This document shows positions 1 through 8,834 of a stretch of DNA of 53,458 nucleotides, piece by piece. Below the pieces are notes generated by a model. The model had not been told where the DNA came from, did not search any database, and saw only the letters and a program-made list of their open reading frames with translations. Every line of letters begins with the position of its first letter. Within the stretch, counting starts at the first letter, position 1. The translations under genes were made by a program, and so were the position numbers. This stretch comes from a virus. The DNA lies in the IMG/VR virus record IMGVR_UViG_3300023174_000221, positions 1-53,458 of that record. One strand, 5' to 3'.

Positions 1-1862
1 GTACCACAACATCTACACGTATACTGAGCGCGCCCTACATGGTAGTTGTGGATAGTCTGTCATGCTTTCATGCGGCTTTGCATGATCCACGGTTACATAC
101 AACATCAGATACACTAAGTTCTGTAAAGATACAGTTCCAACACAATGGCGACACAAAAACAATCTTTACATATCAAACTAATGCATTAATTTATGAATAC
201 AGAGTCCCAAGAGATTATTTTGGTTTTGATAAACTAGACGGTATTACTGACTCCCCTGTTCTGTACAGTGACGTGGTGACAGTTAATAATGTAGTTCATT
301 ATCCTGGAGATGATACTGGTACAACAGATACAAGTGTGCATACAATAGATTTTAGTAAGACAACAATGTACAAGGTTGAGTATAGCTGGTACGGGGCAGT
401 TGGCGCTTTGTTTCTTGCTTACGTGCCAGTGGGTGTTGGTGATGCTAGATGGGTAAAAATACATCATTTACGCGGCTCCAATCAACTATCAATGCCCACA
501 TTGGGTAATCCTTATTTGCCAGTTTCATATTTTGTTTATAATTCTGCTAGCGATGTCACAGAAGCAGTAGAAAAATATGGTGCCTCATACTACATTGATG
601 GTGCAGAGAAAGGTAGTGTGAAAGTTTTCTCTGCATTTAATGTTACTCCTCGAACTGTTGGAACAGGTATAAAATTTCCTAGTCAAATACGATCGCTAAG
701 TGCAACAAATAGAAATTTATTTCTTGAAACATCAACTGCATCACCATACATTGTGTTGACCGGGCTACCGGATCAAATTTTTACTTCTTACTATCTTGGT
801 GCTTATGTAGATGGCACAATAACATACGTTGATGCTAGTAACGCTTACAGAACTGTTGATGTACCCAGTGGCAAGATTTATATTGCAGATGTAAAGATTC
901 AAAAGCCAAGCAATGGCGTCTACACAGGTACACAGGTCCTAACCAGCTATGCATTTTTAAATGCTGGTGTTCTACCTACCACTGAATGGTCTGCATTATC
1001 TGCTAACTTAAGGCTTTTTATTCCACGTGCAACCCCATTGACTAATTTACGAATGAAGCGCGAATTTGGTATAGCGAATGTTAGTAGCAAGGCAACTGTA
1101 TTTCCATCGCGATTGAATGTTGGTATAGATCTACCTGCTAACGTGGACAGTGGCATCGTTCGTGTAATAAAAAATGCAATTTTTCCAGATACAAGCCTTG
1201 CTTCCGAAGCATGGAACACGAGTGTTGGTAGCTTGCAATATCTATTCAATAGAAATACGTGTGTGAGCTTAAGTGCAGACGTAATCATACCAGCTCAGGT
1301 TTCTAGAATTAAGGTGCCTATAATTGAATCTAACTACATAAACGTTGGACAATTTGTAAGTGGTTATATTCAAGGGATAGCTGGTACACTCACAAGAACA
1401 GCAGATGCGTATTATTTTCAAAGAATTAGAGATGGGGCAGCTGCAATTTGCACTGGTCTAGCAACAGGCGCCATATCTGCTAGCCGCACAACGCGCGGCC
1501 CGGATCAATTTATGCTTGATCCAGGCTATACTCAACTTGGATTATACAGTGGTATAGTGGGCTCATATCAAACAAGTGATATATTTTCTGCAGTACAATA
1601 TAATGTTGATGAAGGCAGACTGCCTCTCTATGGCACAGGAAATGTTATTGCAAGTTTTGCGGTGCCTGCAGGTGGTTCAGATTTTGATTTATCAACATTT
1701 TTTGATTTTAATAGAGAATTTTTAGCTGGTGCTGGTCTTTCTACAGGAACAGTATTACAAGAGCAATTAACAGTGACTGGGCAACTTTTCTACCCAGATG
1801 AAACATTTGAGGGAGGATCAAGTGGAGATGCAGCTGCGTCTATTACCTGGGAGGAACAATAA
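1..1862 (+). CDS. Large virion structural protein, 5' end cut by window
   Basis: The frame is open from base 3 with no stop upstream, so the gene very probably begins outside the window; the first in-frame ATG is at 39. About 620 residues are visible. The visible N-terminal quarter carries a module also seen in the next gene and in the gene at 8835-11747: an FSKTTMYKVEYSWYGAVGA segment, then an aromatic strand, then a YGASYYIDG segment. This module is familiar from large structural proteins of T4-like cyanophages and pelagiphages. The rest looks like beta-rich Ser/Thr/Asn/Tyr fibre or baseplate sequence, without catalytic motifs or membrane segments. It is probably part of the baseplate or tail-fibre apparatus; the exact role is unknown. 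The gene ends two bases before the next start. Confidence 0.75.
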   Translation, partial: TTTSTRILSAPYMVVVDSLSCFHAALHDPRLHTTSDTLSSVKIQFQHNGDTKTIFTYQTNALIYEYRVPRDYFGFDKLDGITDSPVLYSDVVTVNNVVHYPGDDTGTTDTSVHTIDFSKTTMYKVEYSWYGAVGALFLAYVPVGVGDARWVKIHHLRGSNQLSMPTLGNPYLPVSYFVYNSASDVTEAVEKYGASYYIDGAEKGSVKVFSAFNVTPRTVGTGIKFPSQIRSLSATNRNLFLETSTASPYIVLTGLPDQIFTSYYLGAYVDGTITYVDASNAYRTVDVPSGKIYIADVKIQKPSNGVYTGTQVLTSYAFLNAGVLPTTEWSALSANLRLFIPRATPLTNLRMKREFGIANVSSKATVFPSRLNVGIDLPANVDSGIVRVIKNAIFPDTSLASEAWNTSVGSLQYLFNRNTCVSLSADVIIPAQVSRIKVPIIESNYINVGQFVSGYIQGIAGTLTRTADAYYFQRIRDGAAAICTGLATGAISASRTTRGPDQFMLDPGYTQLGLYSGIVGSYQTSDIFSAVQYNVDEGRLPLYGTGNVIASFAVPAGGSDFDLSTFFDFNREFLAGAGLSTGTVLQEQLTVTGQLFYPDETFEGGSSGDAAASITWEEQ

Positions 1863-1864
1863 CC

Positions 1865-4800
1865 TTGAGCACCACTGTCTCTGTAAGTGCAACAGTTGCT
1901 ATACCTGGAATACCTAAATTTTATAAATCTAATGTCCAGGGTACTAATAAAAGCATCTCAATCATACCAAATTTTTTAAATGGATTATATTTAGATCAAG
2001 ACGAAAATTCTGGTGAATCGCCTGTAGCCATAACACTCTTGGGAATACCTCGTGCAGAAGGAAGGAGTGTTTTGCTGGAAAATGTATTTCAATATGGAAT
2101 ACCAAACACAGGTTCAAATGCATGGTTTGGAGAATCTTCATTTCGTCCTAATTCAAATTTTAATTCTTATGGTTATTGCTCCATTCTGAATACATCTAAA
2201 ACTGTGCCTGCGGGCAGCAAGCAGTATTTAATTACAGACGTGAGATTGAGAGGTAATCAAATTTTCGCTGGAAGAGATATATACTTGAATGCCAACTGGA
2301 ATCCAGGCAATTTGTCAGCACCATTTCCTCAGTTAACAACATTTTATGAAAATTATATTCATCCTGTAATTTACCATAACAAAGACGAATCATGTGTAAC
2401 TCTTGAAGGCTGGCTTGAACCATATATTACACCATGGTGGAACAATTTTCTTGGTGATTACTGCCAAGCTTTTACCGAAACAACACCCTTTGATGCTACT
2501 TTATTATTTCAAACTCAACGTGCTTTTAGATATGAACCAGGTAAATCTATGACTTTCACCATGGGCATCAGGACTAACACTCAAAGTGGTACTGGTGCTT
2601 TTTTGGGTAGCACAGTTTATTCCAGAGCATCATGGGGATGTCGCAATGAAACTGATACATACCAATTTGTACTGGAAGGAGAGAATAATTTTTATGTAGA
2701 AAGAAAGACACCATGGGGAGAGACTTCATTGCGAGTGTATAGAAAAAATTTTATTGATCCTCTGGATGGCACTGGTAAGTCTGGTTTGAATATAGATTTT
2801 ACTAAAGTAACCATGTATTCTATTGAATTCTCTTGGTATGGTGCTGTTGGTGCAAACTTCTTTGTATATGCACCTGTTGGTATAGGTAGCTCCAAGTGGA
2901 TCAAGGTGGCAAGCTTGTTGTCATCAAACATATACACAAAACCGGCACTGAGTAACCCCAATATGAGATTATTTACGGAATTGTATATTCCCATGGGCTG
3001 TGGAAAACCGCAATTGTTGTCGTTGTATGGATCGAGCGTTTACATGGATGGACATTTTAGGGACACTTTAAAATTTTCAAATGTAGAGAGTATTAGCAAG
3101 AGAATAGAGCAAAGAGATAAGACTCAATTATCACTGCAGCTGCCAAACACTTTGCAAGGCCTTGCTGATAAACCTGTCAATGGCGCTGTTGTGTATCCAA
3201 CAAAACTCACCGGCATTGCTAGTCAGCCAGCCACAATAGACATATACGAAACCAATAATCAAGGTGGTATTGATGTTAATACTGCATATTACCTTGCAGG
3301 TACCACTCTCACCACTGCAACGACAGACACAGTGAAATTAGATACAGATATTAAACGCAATGGCACATCATTTACCATAGATACTGCACCATATACACAG
3401 CAACAAAAATTAAATTTAATGTCTCGGCTAGCAACTTCCACATTCATATATCGTAATCCAAGTGATAGATGGGACAGTTCTATTTGGAGCGGGGCAGGAA
3501 CTTCTAGATTGTCAGGTGCAATTTGCCATCATCCAGGTATAGTTGCTCAATTAAGCTCATCAAATGTTTCCTCAAAAATTAATATAATAGTTGAGCGAGC
3601 TGGTAGTAGTGGAATCCTTCCAGAATTTCTCTGTTATCAAAAAGCAACTTCTTATCCTGTGCCACCAGCTCCCGTCCTGGTACCAGCTATAGCAGATGGA
3701 GATACGCTATTTCCAGCAGGTTCAACATTTGATATAGGTACAAATATTGATAATAATAGCAGTTTTATTATGGTGGATACTGCGGTAAAGTCTGGTCAAA
3801 TAAGTGTTGATACAGATTTACTAGGATTTTATGGTGGTGGTGACAAAAGTAGAATGATGTCCACGGGATTTGGATTTATAGATGATGCCACATACAACAC
3901 ATTAAAAGCTCAGAATTATTTCAAAGACAATGTGATCACATTGAGTACAGGGGTGCAGATAGCATCAGCAAGCCCCAAGAGTGAGCTCATTGCAAACAGT
4001 CAGTTTGCTTATTACACATCATATGGAATGGGCGGAAGCTCCCCAACTGACAGGGATGGGTGGCCGAAACAACCACCTTTCTATGTTAATGGCAAATGGG
4101 TTATAGGCGGTGACGGCTTACCATTTACCAGAGGTTCTTTTGAACTGGATCAGGCTACAACAGTTAATCCATTTGCTAGAGATATAAGAAATAAGTTAGA
4201 TGTACTCACTAGATTTGAAACTACTAATTTTACTTTAAATGCAGATGTTCGACATCATAATTTTGTATTTGATTGTACGGGCGCAGCCGTACAAACCACA
4301 GATGCTACTCACACTTACATAAGAGCAAGCTTCACGCCTGCACAATTATTTTCCTATGCTGACGGTATTTTAACGAATAATCTCTATAATTTCAAATTAT
4401 TGATGTATGGTCATAATGCATTAATGAGAAATATGTTTTATAATAGAATAGCTAAACCTTACAATAGTAACTGGTCAAGTAATGTGAAGATAATGCCCTT
4501 TACTTTGGGTATTGGCACAGATTTTACATTAACAGATTCTGAAATTGATAGTTATGGCAGTTTAATAGCAACGTTAGGTTTTCCAACTTCTGCTACTGCA
4601 GCAATTGCAGCATTCATAGCTAAGCCTTCGTTTCAAATAGAATTTAAAACAATTTTTCTGCGTAACGTTCAGTATAGATCGGAGAGTACAAGTTGGTGGC
4701 AAGATAGAAATACAGGTCTTTTTCATGGTACTTTTTTCCTGGATACTATAGAGCCAGTGCATCTTTTTATTTTGATGGGTTCTAGAACTTCATATACTAA

Positions 4801-5983
4801 TACACCTGGTCAAACCATATTGAGAAGTACTAGCGCCATACCCAGACCAGTTGCAACTAATTTTCAAATTAATGGTGGTAGAGATAGAAATGATATACCT
4901 CTGGAAAATTTAAAGCTATCAACTTTTGGTGTTACACGAAATACACAATTGCAGAGTCAGGATTATGGTATTTTAACGAACTTGCCGGAAACTTCTTTTA
5001 CATTCCGTGAGATACCTGGAAGCAATACACAGTATGATCCAAATACAACAGAATTTTTGAATTTGCAGAATAAAATAAAACAATACTCTTTTAGAGTATT
5101 GGCAAATACACCTTTTGAATATGATTTATCGTCAATTTATAATGCAGATAGAAACATGCTAACTACTAGTGTTCCGAGTATTTTAAATAGAGATTACAAA
5201 CGATTTTTTGTTACTGCAAGAACAACTAAAAACGAATCATTCGGAAATTGGAATTTCACCAATCCTATTAAAAAATTTATTTTTGAAACTGTGGGACCAT
5301 TTGGCGAGCCTGATGGTACACTCTTTACAGTGGATTCAACTTCAGCAAACACTAGATATGTTTACTTGCAGCGCAGGTTACCAGACACAGCACTATCAGA
5401 TAGATATTACATTTCATCTGTTTATGCAAAACCAGGGGTACCAGCACTGAGTGCGGGCAGGTATGTGATTTTTTCCATGAATACAGGAGAATCAAACACT
5501 GATGCAAGAGGGGTTAATATATTCTTTGATATCATTGACAACAAAATAGGTTTTTTGGAGTGTCGTGGATCAGGAGCAACTTCGTGCCAATGGTTTAACA
5601 GATATAACAATCAAACAAGAACTAATTTGTATTGGCCATATATTGATAATACTCGATGGTTTGCTACTACAGGTTATGCAAATTTAAATAATAAGTTCGA
5701 TAGATATGTGGTTGCGGCTCACATACAAGAAGCTGCAGATGGTTGGAAGCGGTTGAGTACATGCATTTATTTCAAGAATAACCATCTGTATCAAACCATA
5801 TTCTTGGGAGATATTACAAACAATCGCATAACACAGGGTAATATATTTTTATATGGTGCTACTGAAGAGATGGTTTCAAGTGATACCACAGTAGATACGG
5901 CAAGTGGGTGGTTTCCTTCTGCATATGTACCAGCCCAAAAGGGTTATATTACAACAAACTTAACTATAGGGGAGCAGCAATAA
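1865..5983 (+). CDS. Very large virion structural protein (1372 aa), paralog of its upstream neighbour
   Basis: The predicted start is TTG at 1865, three bases after the upstream stop, preceded by a good GGAGG Shine-Dalgarno at about 1850, one of few clear ones in the window. The protein is beta-rich and low in Lys/Glu. Around residues 220-400 it has the shared module: FRYEPGKSMTFTMGIR, then FTKVTMYSIEFSWYGAVGA, then YGSSVYMDGHFRD. The same order occurs in the 970-residue protein at 8835-11747. No enzyme motif was seen. The family is known from T4-like marine phages as virion structural proteins; a baseplate or tail-fibre location is inferred from size, composition and neighbours. It overlaps the next start by one base (TAATG). 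Confidence 0.8.
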   Translation: MSTTVSVSATVAIPGIPKFYKSNVQGTNKSISIIPNFLNGLYLDQDENSGESPVAITLLGIPRAEGRSVLLENVFQYGIPNTGSNAWFGESSFRPNSNFNSYGYCSILNTSKTVPAGSKQYLITDVRLRGNQIFAGRDIYLNANWNPGNLSAPFPQLTTFYENYIHPVIYHNKDESCVTLEGWLEPYITPWWNNFLGDYCQAFTETTPFDATLLFQTQRAFRYEPGKSMTFTMGIRTNTQSGTGAFLGSTVYSRASWGCRNETDTYQFVLEGENNFYVERKTPWGETSLRVYRKNFIDPLDGTGKSGLNIDFTKVTMYSIEFSWYGAVGANFFVYAPVGIGSSKWIKVASLLSSNIYTKPALSNPNMRLFTELYIPMGCGKPQLLSLYGSSVYMDGHFRDTLKFSNVESISKRIEQRDKTQLSLQLPNTLQGLADKPVNGAVVYPTKLTGIASQPATIDIYETNNQGGIDVNTAYYLAGTTLTTATTDTVKLDTDIKRNGTSFTIDTAPYTQQQKLNLMSRLATSTFIYRNPSDRWDSSIWSGAGTSRLSGAICHHPGIVAQLSSSNVSSKINIIVERAGSSGILPEFLCYQKATSYPVPPAPVLVPAIADGDTLFPAGSTFDIGTNIDNNSSFIMVDTAVKSGQISVDTDLLGFYGGGDKSRMMSTGFGFIDDATYNTLKAQNYFKDNVITLSTGVQIASASPKSELIANSQFAYYTSYGMGGSSPTDRDGWPKQPPFYVNGKWVIGGDGLPFTRGSFELDQATTVNPFARDIRNKLDVLTRFETTNFTLNADVRHHNFVFDCTGAAVQTTDATHTYIRASFTPAQLFSYADGILTNNLYNFKLLMYGHNALMRNMFYNRIAKPYNSNWSSNVKIMPFTLGIGTDFTLTDSEIDSYGSLIATLGFPTSATAAIAAFIAKPSFQIEFKTIFLRNVQYRSESTSWWQDRNTGLFHGTFFLDTIEPVHLFILMGSRTSYTNTPGQTILRSTSAIPRPVATNFQINGGRDRNDIPLENLKLSTFGVTRNTQLQSQDYGILTNLPETSFTFREIPGSNTQYDPNTTEFLNLQNKIKQYSFRVLANTPFEYDLSSIYNADRNMLTTSVPSILNRDYKRFFVTARTTKNESFGNWNFTNPIKKFIFETVGPFGEPDGTLFTVDSTSANTRYVYLQRRLPDTALSDRYYISSVYAKPGVPALSAGRYVIFSMNTGESNTDARGVNIFFDIIDNKIGFLECRGSGATSCQWFNRYNNQTRTNLYWPYIDNTRWFATTGYANLNNKFDRYVVAAHIQEAADGWKRLSTCIYFKNNHLYQTIFLGDITNNRITQGNIFLYGATEEMVSSDTTVDTASGWFPSAYVPAQKGYITTNLTIGEQQ

Positions 5984-6246
5984 TGTCATTAAGCGCCATA
6001 TACTTTAACTTTACTGATTGCAGAAAACAAGCTCAATATCCAAATATTGTTTATTATGAAGGATGTTTGTACGGGTCAACCTCTGTTGCATCAACTACTA
6101 CAACAGGGCTGTTGTGTGCAGTGAAAACAAACCTGGGTGTGACTCCTAATTATACCACTGTGCCACCTGCAATATTAGAGAATACTGTTGAAAGAGTAGA
6201 ATTGCAAAAAATAAATACAACAATATACGCATATTATGATAATTAA
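5983..6246 (+). CDS. Small protein (87 aa) in the structural operon
   Basis: The ATG at 5983 shares its A with the upstream TAA and has a GGGGAG Shine-Dalgarno just upstream. A longer reading from 5908 would lie inside the upstream gene and is not favoured. The protein has several Tyr and Thr residues, three Cys and a short beta-rich pattern. I do not recognise the family. It sits between a giant structural protein and a serine protease, with an 11-base overlap into the protease gene, so it is probably a minor virion or assembly component. No signal peptide or membrane segment. Confidence 0.7.
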   Translation: MSLSAIYFNFTDCRKQAQYPNIVYYEGCLYGSTSVASTTTTGLLCAVKTNLGVTPNYTTVPPAILENTVERVELQKINTTIYAYYDN

Positions 6247-7759
6247 GAAACATTTTAATGAATTAAGAGAGATAGATCCTTGCAATATAACAGGCATATG
6301 TCTTGGTAAAAAGATAAAAAGAAATACTGTTGTTGACAAATGGTGCATTGTTTTTTATGTGAAACAAAAAAAGATTTTGCACGATTTAGCTGAAGCTAAT
6401 GTTATTCCAAAGACAGTAACAGTAAATCAAAGAAAATTTTATACAGATGTGCAAGTTGTAGATAAGATTGTATACGCTTCATGTGCACCAGGTGCCTATG
6501 ACATATATGATGTTGATCCGCTGAAACCGTATTCTAAGAACCGGGTCTCAGCAAGACCTCTATCTGGTGGCTGCAGTTTGGGCGGTTATTTGAATATGTA
6601 TGGTACATTAGGAGGCTTGTTTCGTGATACTACTGATGGTACAATAGTTGGCTTAACATGCAGACATGTTTGTGATAGAATGACTCCAATTGTAGTGACA
6701 GGACGTACAAATGAAATAACGCCTAGATTTTCCAATCGAACTCTCAATTATCTACCGGTGAGATTTACTTACATACCAGAAAGATATTCTGCTGCATATA
6801 ATATTAATGCAACTGTATTATATCGAGATGAATATTCAGATAATTTCAATAGAGAATATGCAGAAATATTATATGACAGTACCATTAATGACGTGACGTA
6901 CACCTTTACAACGCTCAACAGAACACTTTGTGCGCGGGCTGCTAATACAATTGACATGCCCATGTATCAACCAGGTTTTCCTTTGTTCCGAACATCCACC
7001 TATCAGCAGTTTATATCTGGAGGCACAGTGCCAAGTATTGCTAATTATGAAGAGCGGCCGTTACAGTATACCATAGGATTTGTTAAAAGAGCTGCTCCAT
7101 TGATAACAGATGAAAGATACAGCAATGTAATTGATAGTGCAGTTGTGGCCATCAAACCTAGTGAAACCAGGGATGTTATGCTGGATTCTGGTTCCTGCAA
7201 TTTCATAGGGTTTAACAATACAGGTGGTTCAGTTTTTGCCACAACAGAAGAAATCAACAATTTGAACAACACAACGCCAGTGTTTAGAACTGGTGCAGGC
7301 ATGGGAGCACTGGGCCAGAATACTACTAGTTGTGGGTTGTCTGTTGCAGGGTTTTATAGTTTTATTAACATTGATAATATCAACTACTCAGATGGCATCA
7401 TATTCAGTACAAACACAACACAGGAGCCGGCATCGGCATCCATAGGTGACAGTGGTAGCATGTTGTGGGCGCTGCTCAGTTCCAATAGCCCTGCTGCGTC
7501 AGCATGGAAGATTGTTGGTCAAATTTTTGCCAATTCAGCTGATGGCTTGTATGGCTATGCATGCAGAATAGACCATATTTCCAATTTATTAAAAATTGCA
7601 CCATGGCAAGGTGACAACATAAAGTATTCTGGCAATCCAAAATATTTTAATCTGGCAAGTAATGCCAATGTAAACTATACCAATTTGGACGCTTCAACAC
7701 AATTCAATCGCATATGTTATGCAGTTGGCACAAGCCTCACCACGCTTGTCACTTATTAA
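6236..7759 (+). CDS. Trypsin-like (PA clan, S1-type) serine protease, 507 aa
   Basis: A chymotrypsin-fold protease can be read directly. RPLSGGCSLGGY at residues 107-118 and YGTLGGLFRD at 122-131 lead into TCRHV with His144 as the general base. NVIDSAVVAI places a candidate Asp300, and ASIGDSGS carries the nucleophile Ser406 in the GDSG motif. This matches bacterial and archaeal S1-like peptidases with GG-S-(IV)-G, TLG, then (N/R)HV. About 100 residues precede the domain and 100 follow. No signal peptide is visible, so it acts in the host cytoplasm or in the virion. It overlaps the small upstream gene by 11 bases and follows two giant structural genes. It may process virion proteins or cleave host surface proteins; either is inference. 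It is unrelated to the T4 gp21 prohead protease. Confidence 0.85.
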   Translation: MIIKKHFNELREIDPCNITGICLGKKIKRNTVVDKWCIVFYVKQKKILHDLAEANVIPKTVTVNQRKFYTDVQVVDKIVYASCAPGAYDIYDVDPLKPYSKNRVSARPLSGGCSLGGYLNMYGTLGGLFRDTTDGTIVGLTCRHVCDRMTPIVVTGRTNEITPRFSNRTLNYLPVRFTYIPERYSAAYNINATVLYRDEYSDNFNREYAEILYDSTINDVTYTFTTLNRTLCARAANTIDMPMYQPGFPLFRTSTYQQFISGGTVPSIANYEERPLQYTIGFVKRAAPLITDERYSNVIDSAVVAIKPSETRDVMLDSGSCNFIGFNNTGGSVFATTEEINNLNNTTPVFRTGAGMGALGQNTTSCGLSVAGFYSFINIDNINYSDGIIFSTNTTQEPASASIGDSGSMLWALLSSNSPAASAWKIVGQIFANSADGLYGYACRIDHISNLLKIAPWQGDNIKYSGNPKYFNLASNANVNYTNLDASTQFNRICYAVGTSLTTLVTY

Positions 7760-7794
7760 TTAAGTATTGATTTTTATTGCAGGTAAGTTATCAT

Positions 7795-7944
7795 ATGTTT
7801 ATGGCAGGCAAAGGTGATAAACCACGTCCAATAAAAAAGAAGATGTATGATGCTAATTTTGATGGCATTGCTTGGTCGCCAGTAAATGCAGAAATTAGAA
7901 AATACACCGTTAAAAAAGGTAAAAAGATATACAAATACCCATGA
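7795..7944 (+). CDS. Small conserved phage protein of the KGDKPRP type (49 aa)
   Basis: A 49-residue frame starts at ATG 7795, with AGGT about 8 bases upstream; an alternative ATG is at 7801. The N-terminus MFMAGKGDKPRPIKKK followed by YDANFDGIAW resembles a widespread small phage protein family beginning MxxKGDKPRP with a later W/F motif. Function is unknown. It overlaps the next gene by four bases (ATGA), which supports it being real. It is basic and has no membrane segment. Confidence 0.65.
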   Translation: MFMAGKGDKPRPIKKKMYDANFDGIAWSPVNAEIRKYTVKKGKKIYKYP

Positions 7945-8222
7945 TGACGGTTGATGCATTGCTTGAGCAATTGGAGATTTTGAACAAAACCTATCTGTGG
8001 ACTGTCAAAGAGAGTGAAAAGATTTTAGCACAAATTGATGAAGCATGGGCTAGTGAAGACATGGAAGCAATAGAACGCATGCGCAATCGATTCATGGAAT
8101 TGCAGAACAGACACAATCTGGATAGAGTGCAATACAATCTATTGATCAACAGTTGCAAAGATTATTTTAACAAGAAATTTGGTATTGATTTGTTGTCTTT
8201 GTTTGAATTGGAAGATATTTGA
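7941..8222 (+). CDS. Small helical protein (93 aa), unknown function
   Basis: The ATG at 7941 overlaps the preceding stop in an ATGA arrangement. The sequence is rich in Leu, Glu, Arg and Gln with heptad-like spacing across residues 5-70, so it is probably an all-helical, coiled-coil protein. I do not recognise the family. It ends the plus-strand structural operon and meets a convergent minus-strand gene 9 bases later; no terminator hairpin is visible in that gap. Confidence 0.7.
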   Translation: MMTVDALLEQLEILNKTYLWTVKESEKILAQIDEAWASEDMEAIERMRNRFMELQNRHNLDRVQYNLLINSCKDYFNKKFGIDLLSLFELEDI

Positions 8223-8231
8223 ATCACGCTA

Positions 8232-8831
8232 CTATTTGCTCAAAGCACCAACTGCATATATCTGATCACCGGCTTTGTATGCTGTGCAAGAAGAATAAAG
8301 CCTAACACCGTTTTGTGATCCTGACAGGAAGACGCCAAAACAAATAAGATCTGTTGGTGTCGCGGTATATAGTTGCACATTGTTTAACGATTCATTCAAT
8401 ATTGTCATGTTAAATCCAGGTTGCAGTAGTTTTGGGGTTATGAAGTTTATGGTACAAAGAGCGGTTGTGTCTCGAATGTGCAAAATTCTACCATTGTATA
8501 TGTGCTCAAAGCCAGGTTGAATGAATAGTGCGGTTTGATTACTAGTGATAACCTGCACATTTGTGAAGTACAAATCTACTGCAGCATTGAGTTTGTTGAG
8601 AGTAATTGCTGAGGTAGCAACATGTCGGGTTTGAACACTGGAGTCTGTTATGTGTCTTGTCTCAATGCTGTTGGAACCTATGTTGTATCCGTTTACAGCG
8701 CTCAATACAAGATGACGATTTTCAATGGCACTGGATGATATGTTCAGAGACTGAACATTGTAAGCAGAAATTGAAGCAGTTGTAACTGCATTGTCTGCCA
8801 GCATTCCTTGTAGTATGGTTGTGAGTGCCAT
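8232..8831 (-). CDS. Tail-fibre-like structural protein (199 aa)
   Basis: The N-terminal 80 residues carry repeats of the form (S/A)(S/A)I(E/Q)xRH(L/I/V) and TSAITLNKL, the short repeats seen in phage fibre shafts and similar to the TTQKIA and NTRNIS repeats in the fibre at 11775-13700. The C-terminal 110 residues are beta-rich and could be a tip or attachment domain. It is read after the 970-residue structural protein, with a 3-base gap. No chaperone or enzyme motif is visible. A minor fibre component is likely; the receptor is unknown. Confidence 0.7.
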   Translation of the reverse strand: MALTTILQGMLADNAVTTASISAYNVQSLNISSSAIENRHLVLSAVNGYNIGSNSIETRHITDSSVQTRHVATSAITLNKLNAAVDLYFTNVQVITSNQTALFIQPGFEHIYNGRILHIRDTTALCTINFITPKLLQPGFNMTILNESLNNVQLYTATPTDLICFGVFLSGSQNGVRLYSSCTAYKAGDQIYAVGALSK

Positions 8832-8834
8832 ACA

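Noticed and set aside
8222-8232. Expected bidirectional terminators at convergent junctions (8222/8232, 47632/47633, 40814-40830, 21265-21281)
   Set aside because: No stem with T-run can be drawn at any of them; genes abut or overlap instead.
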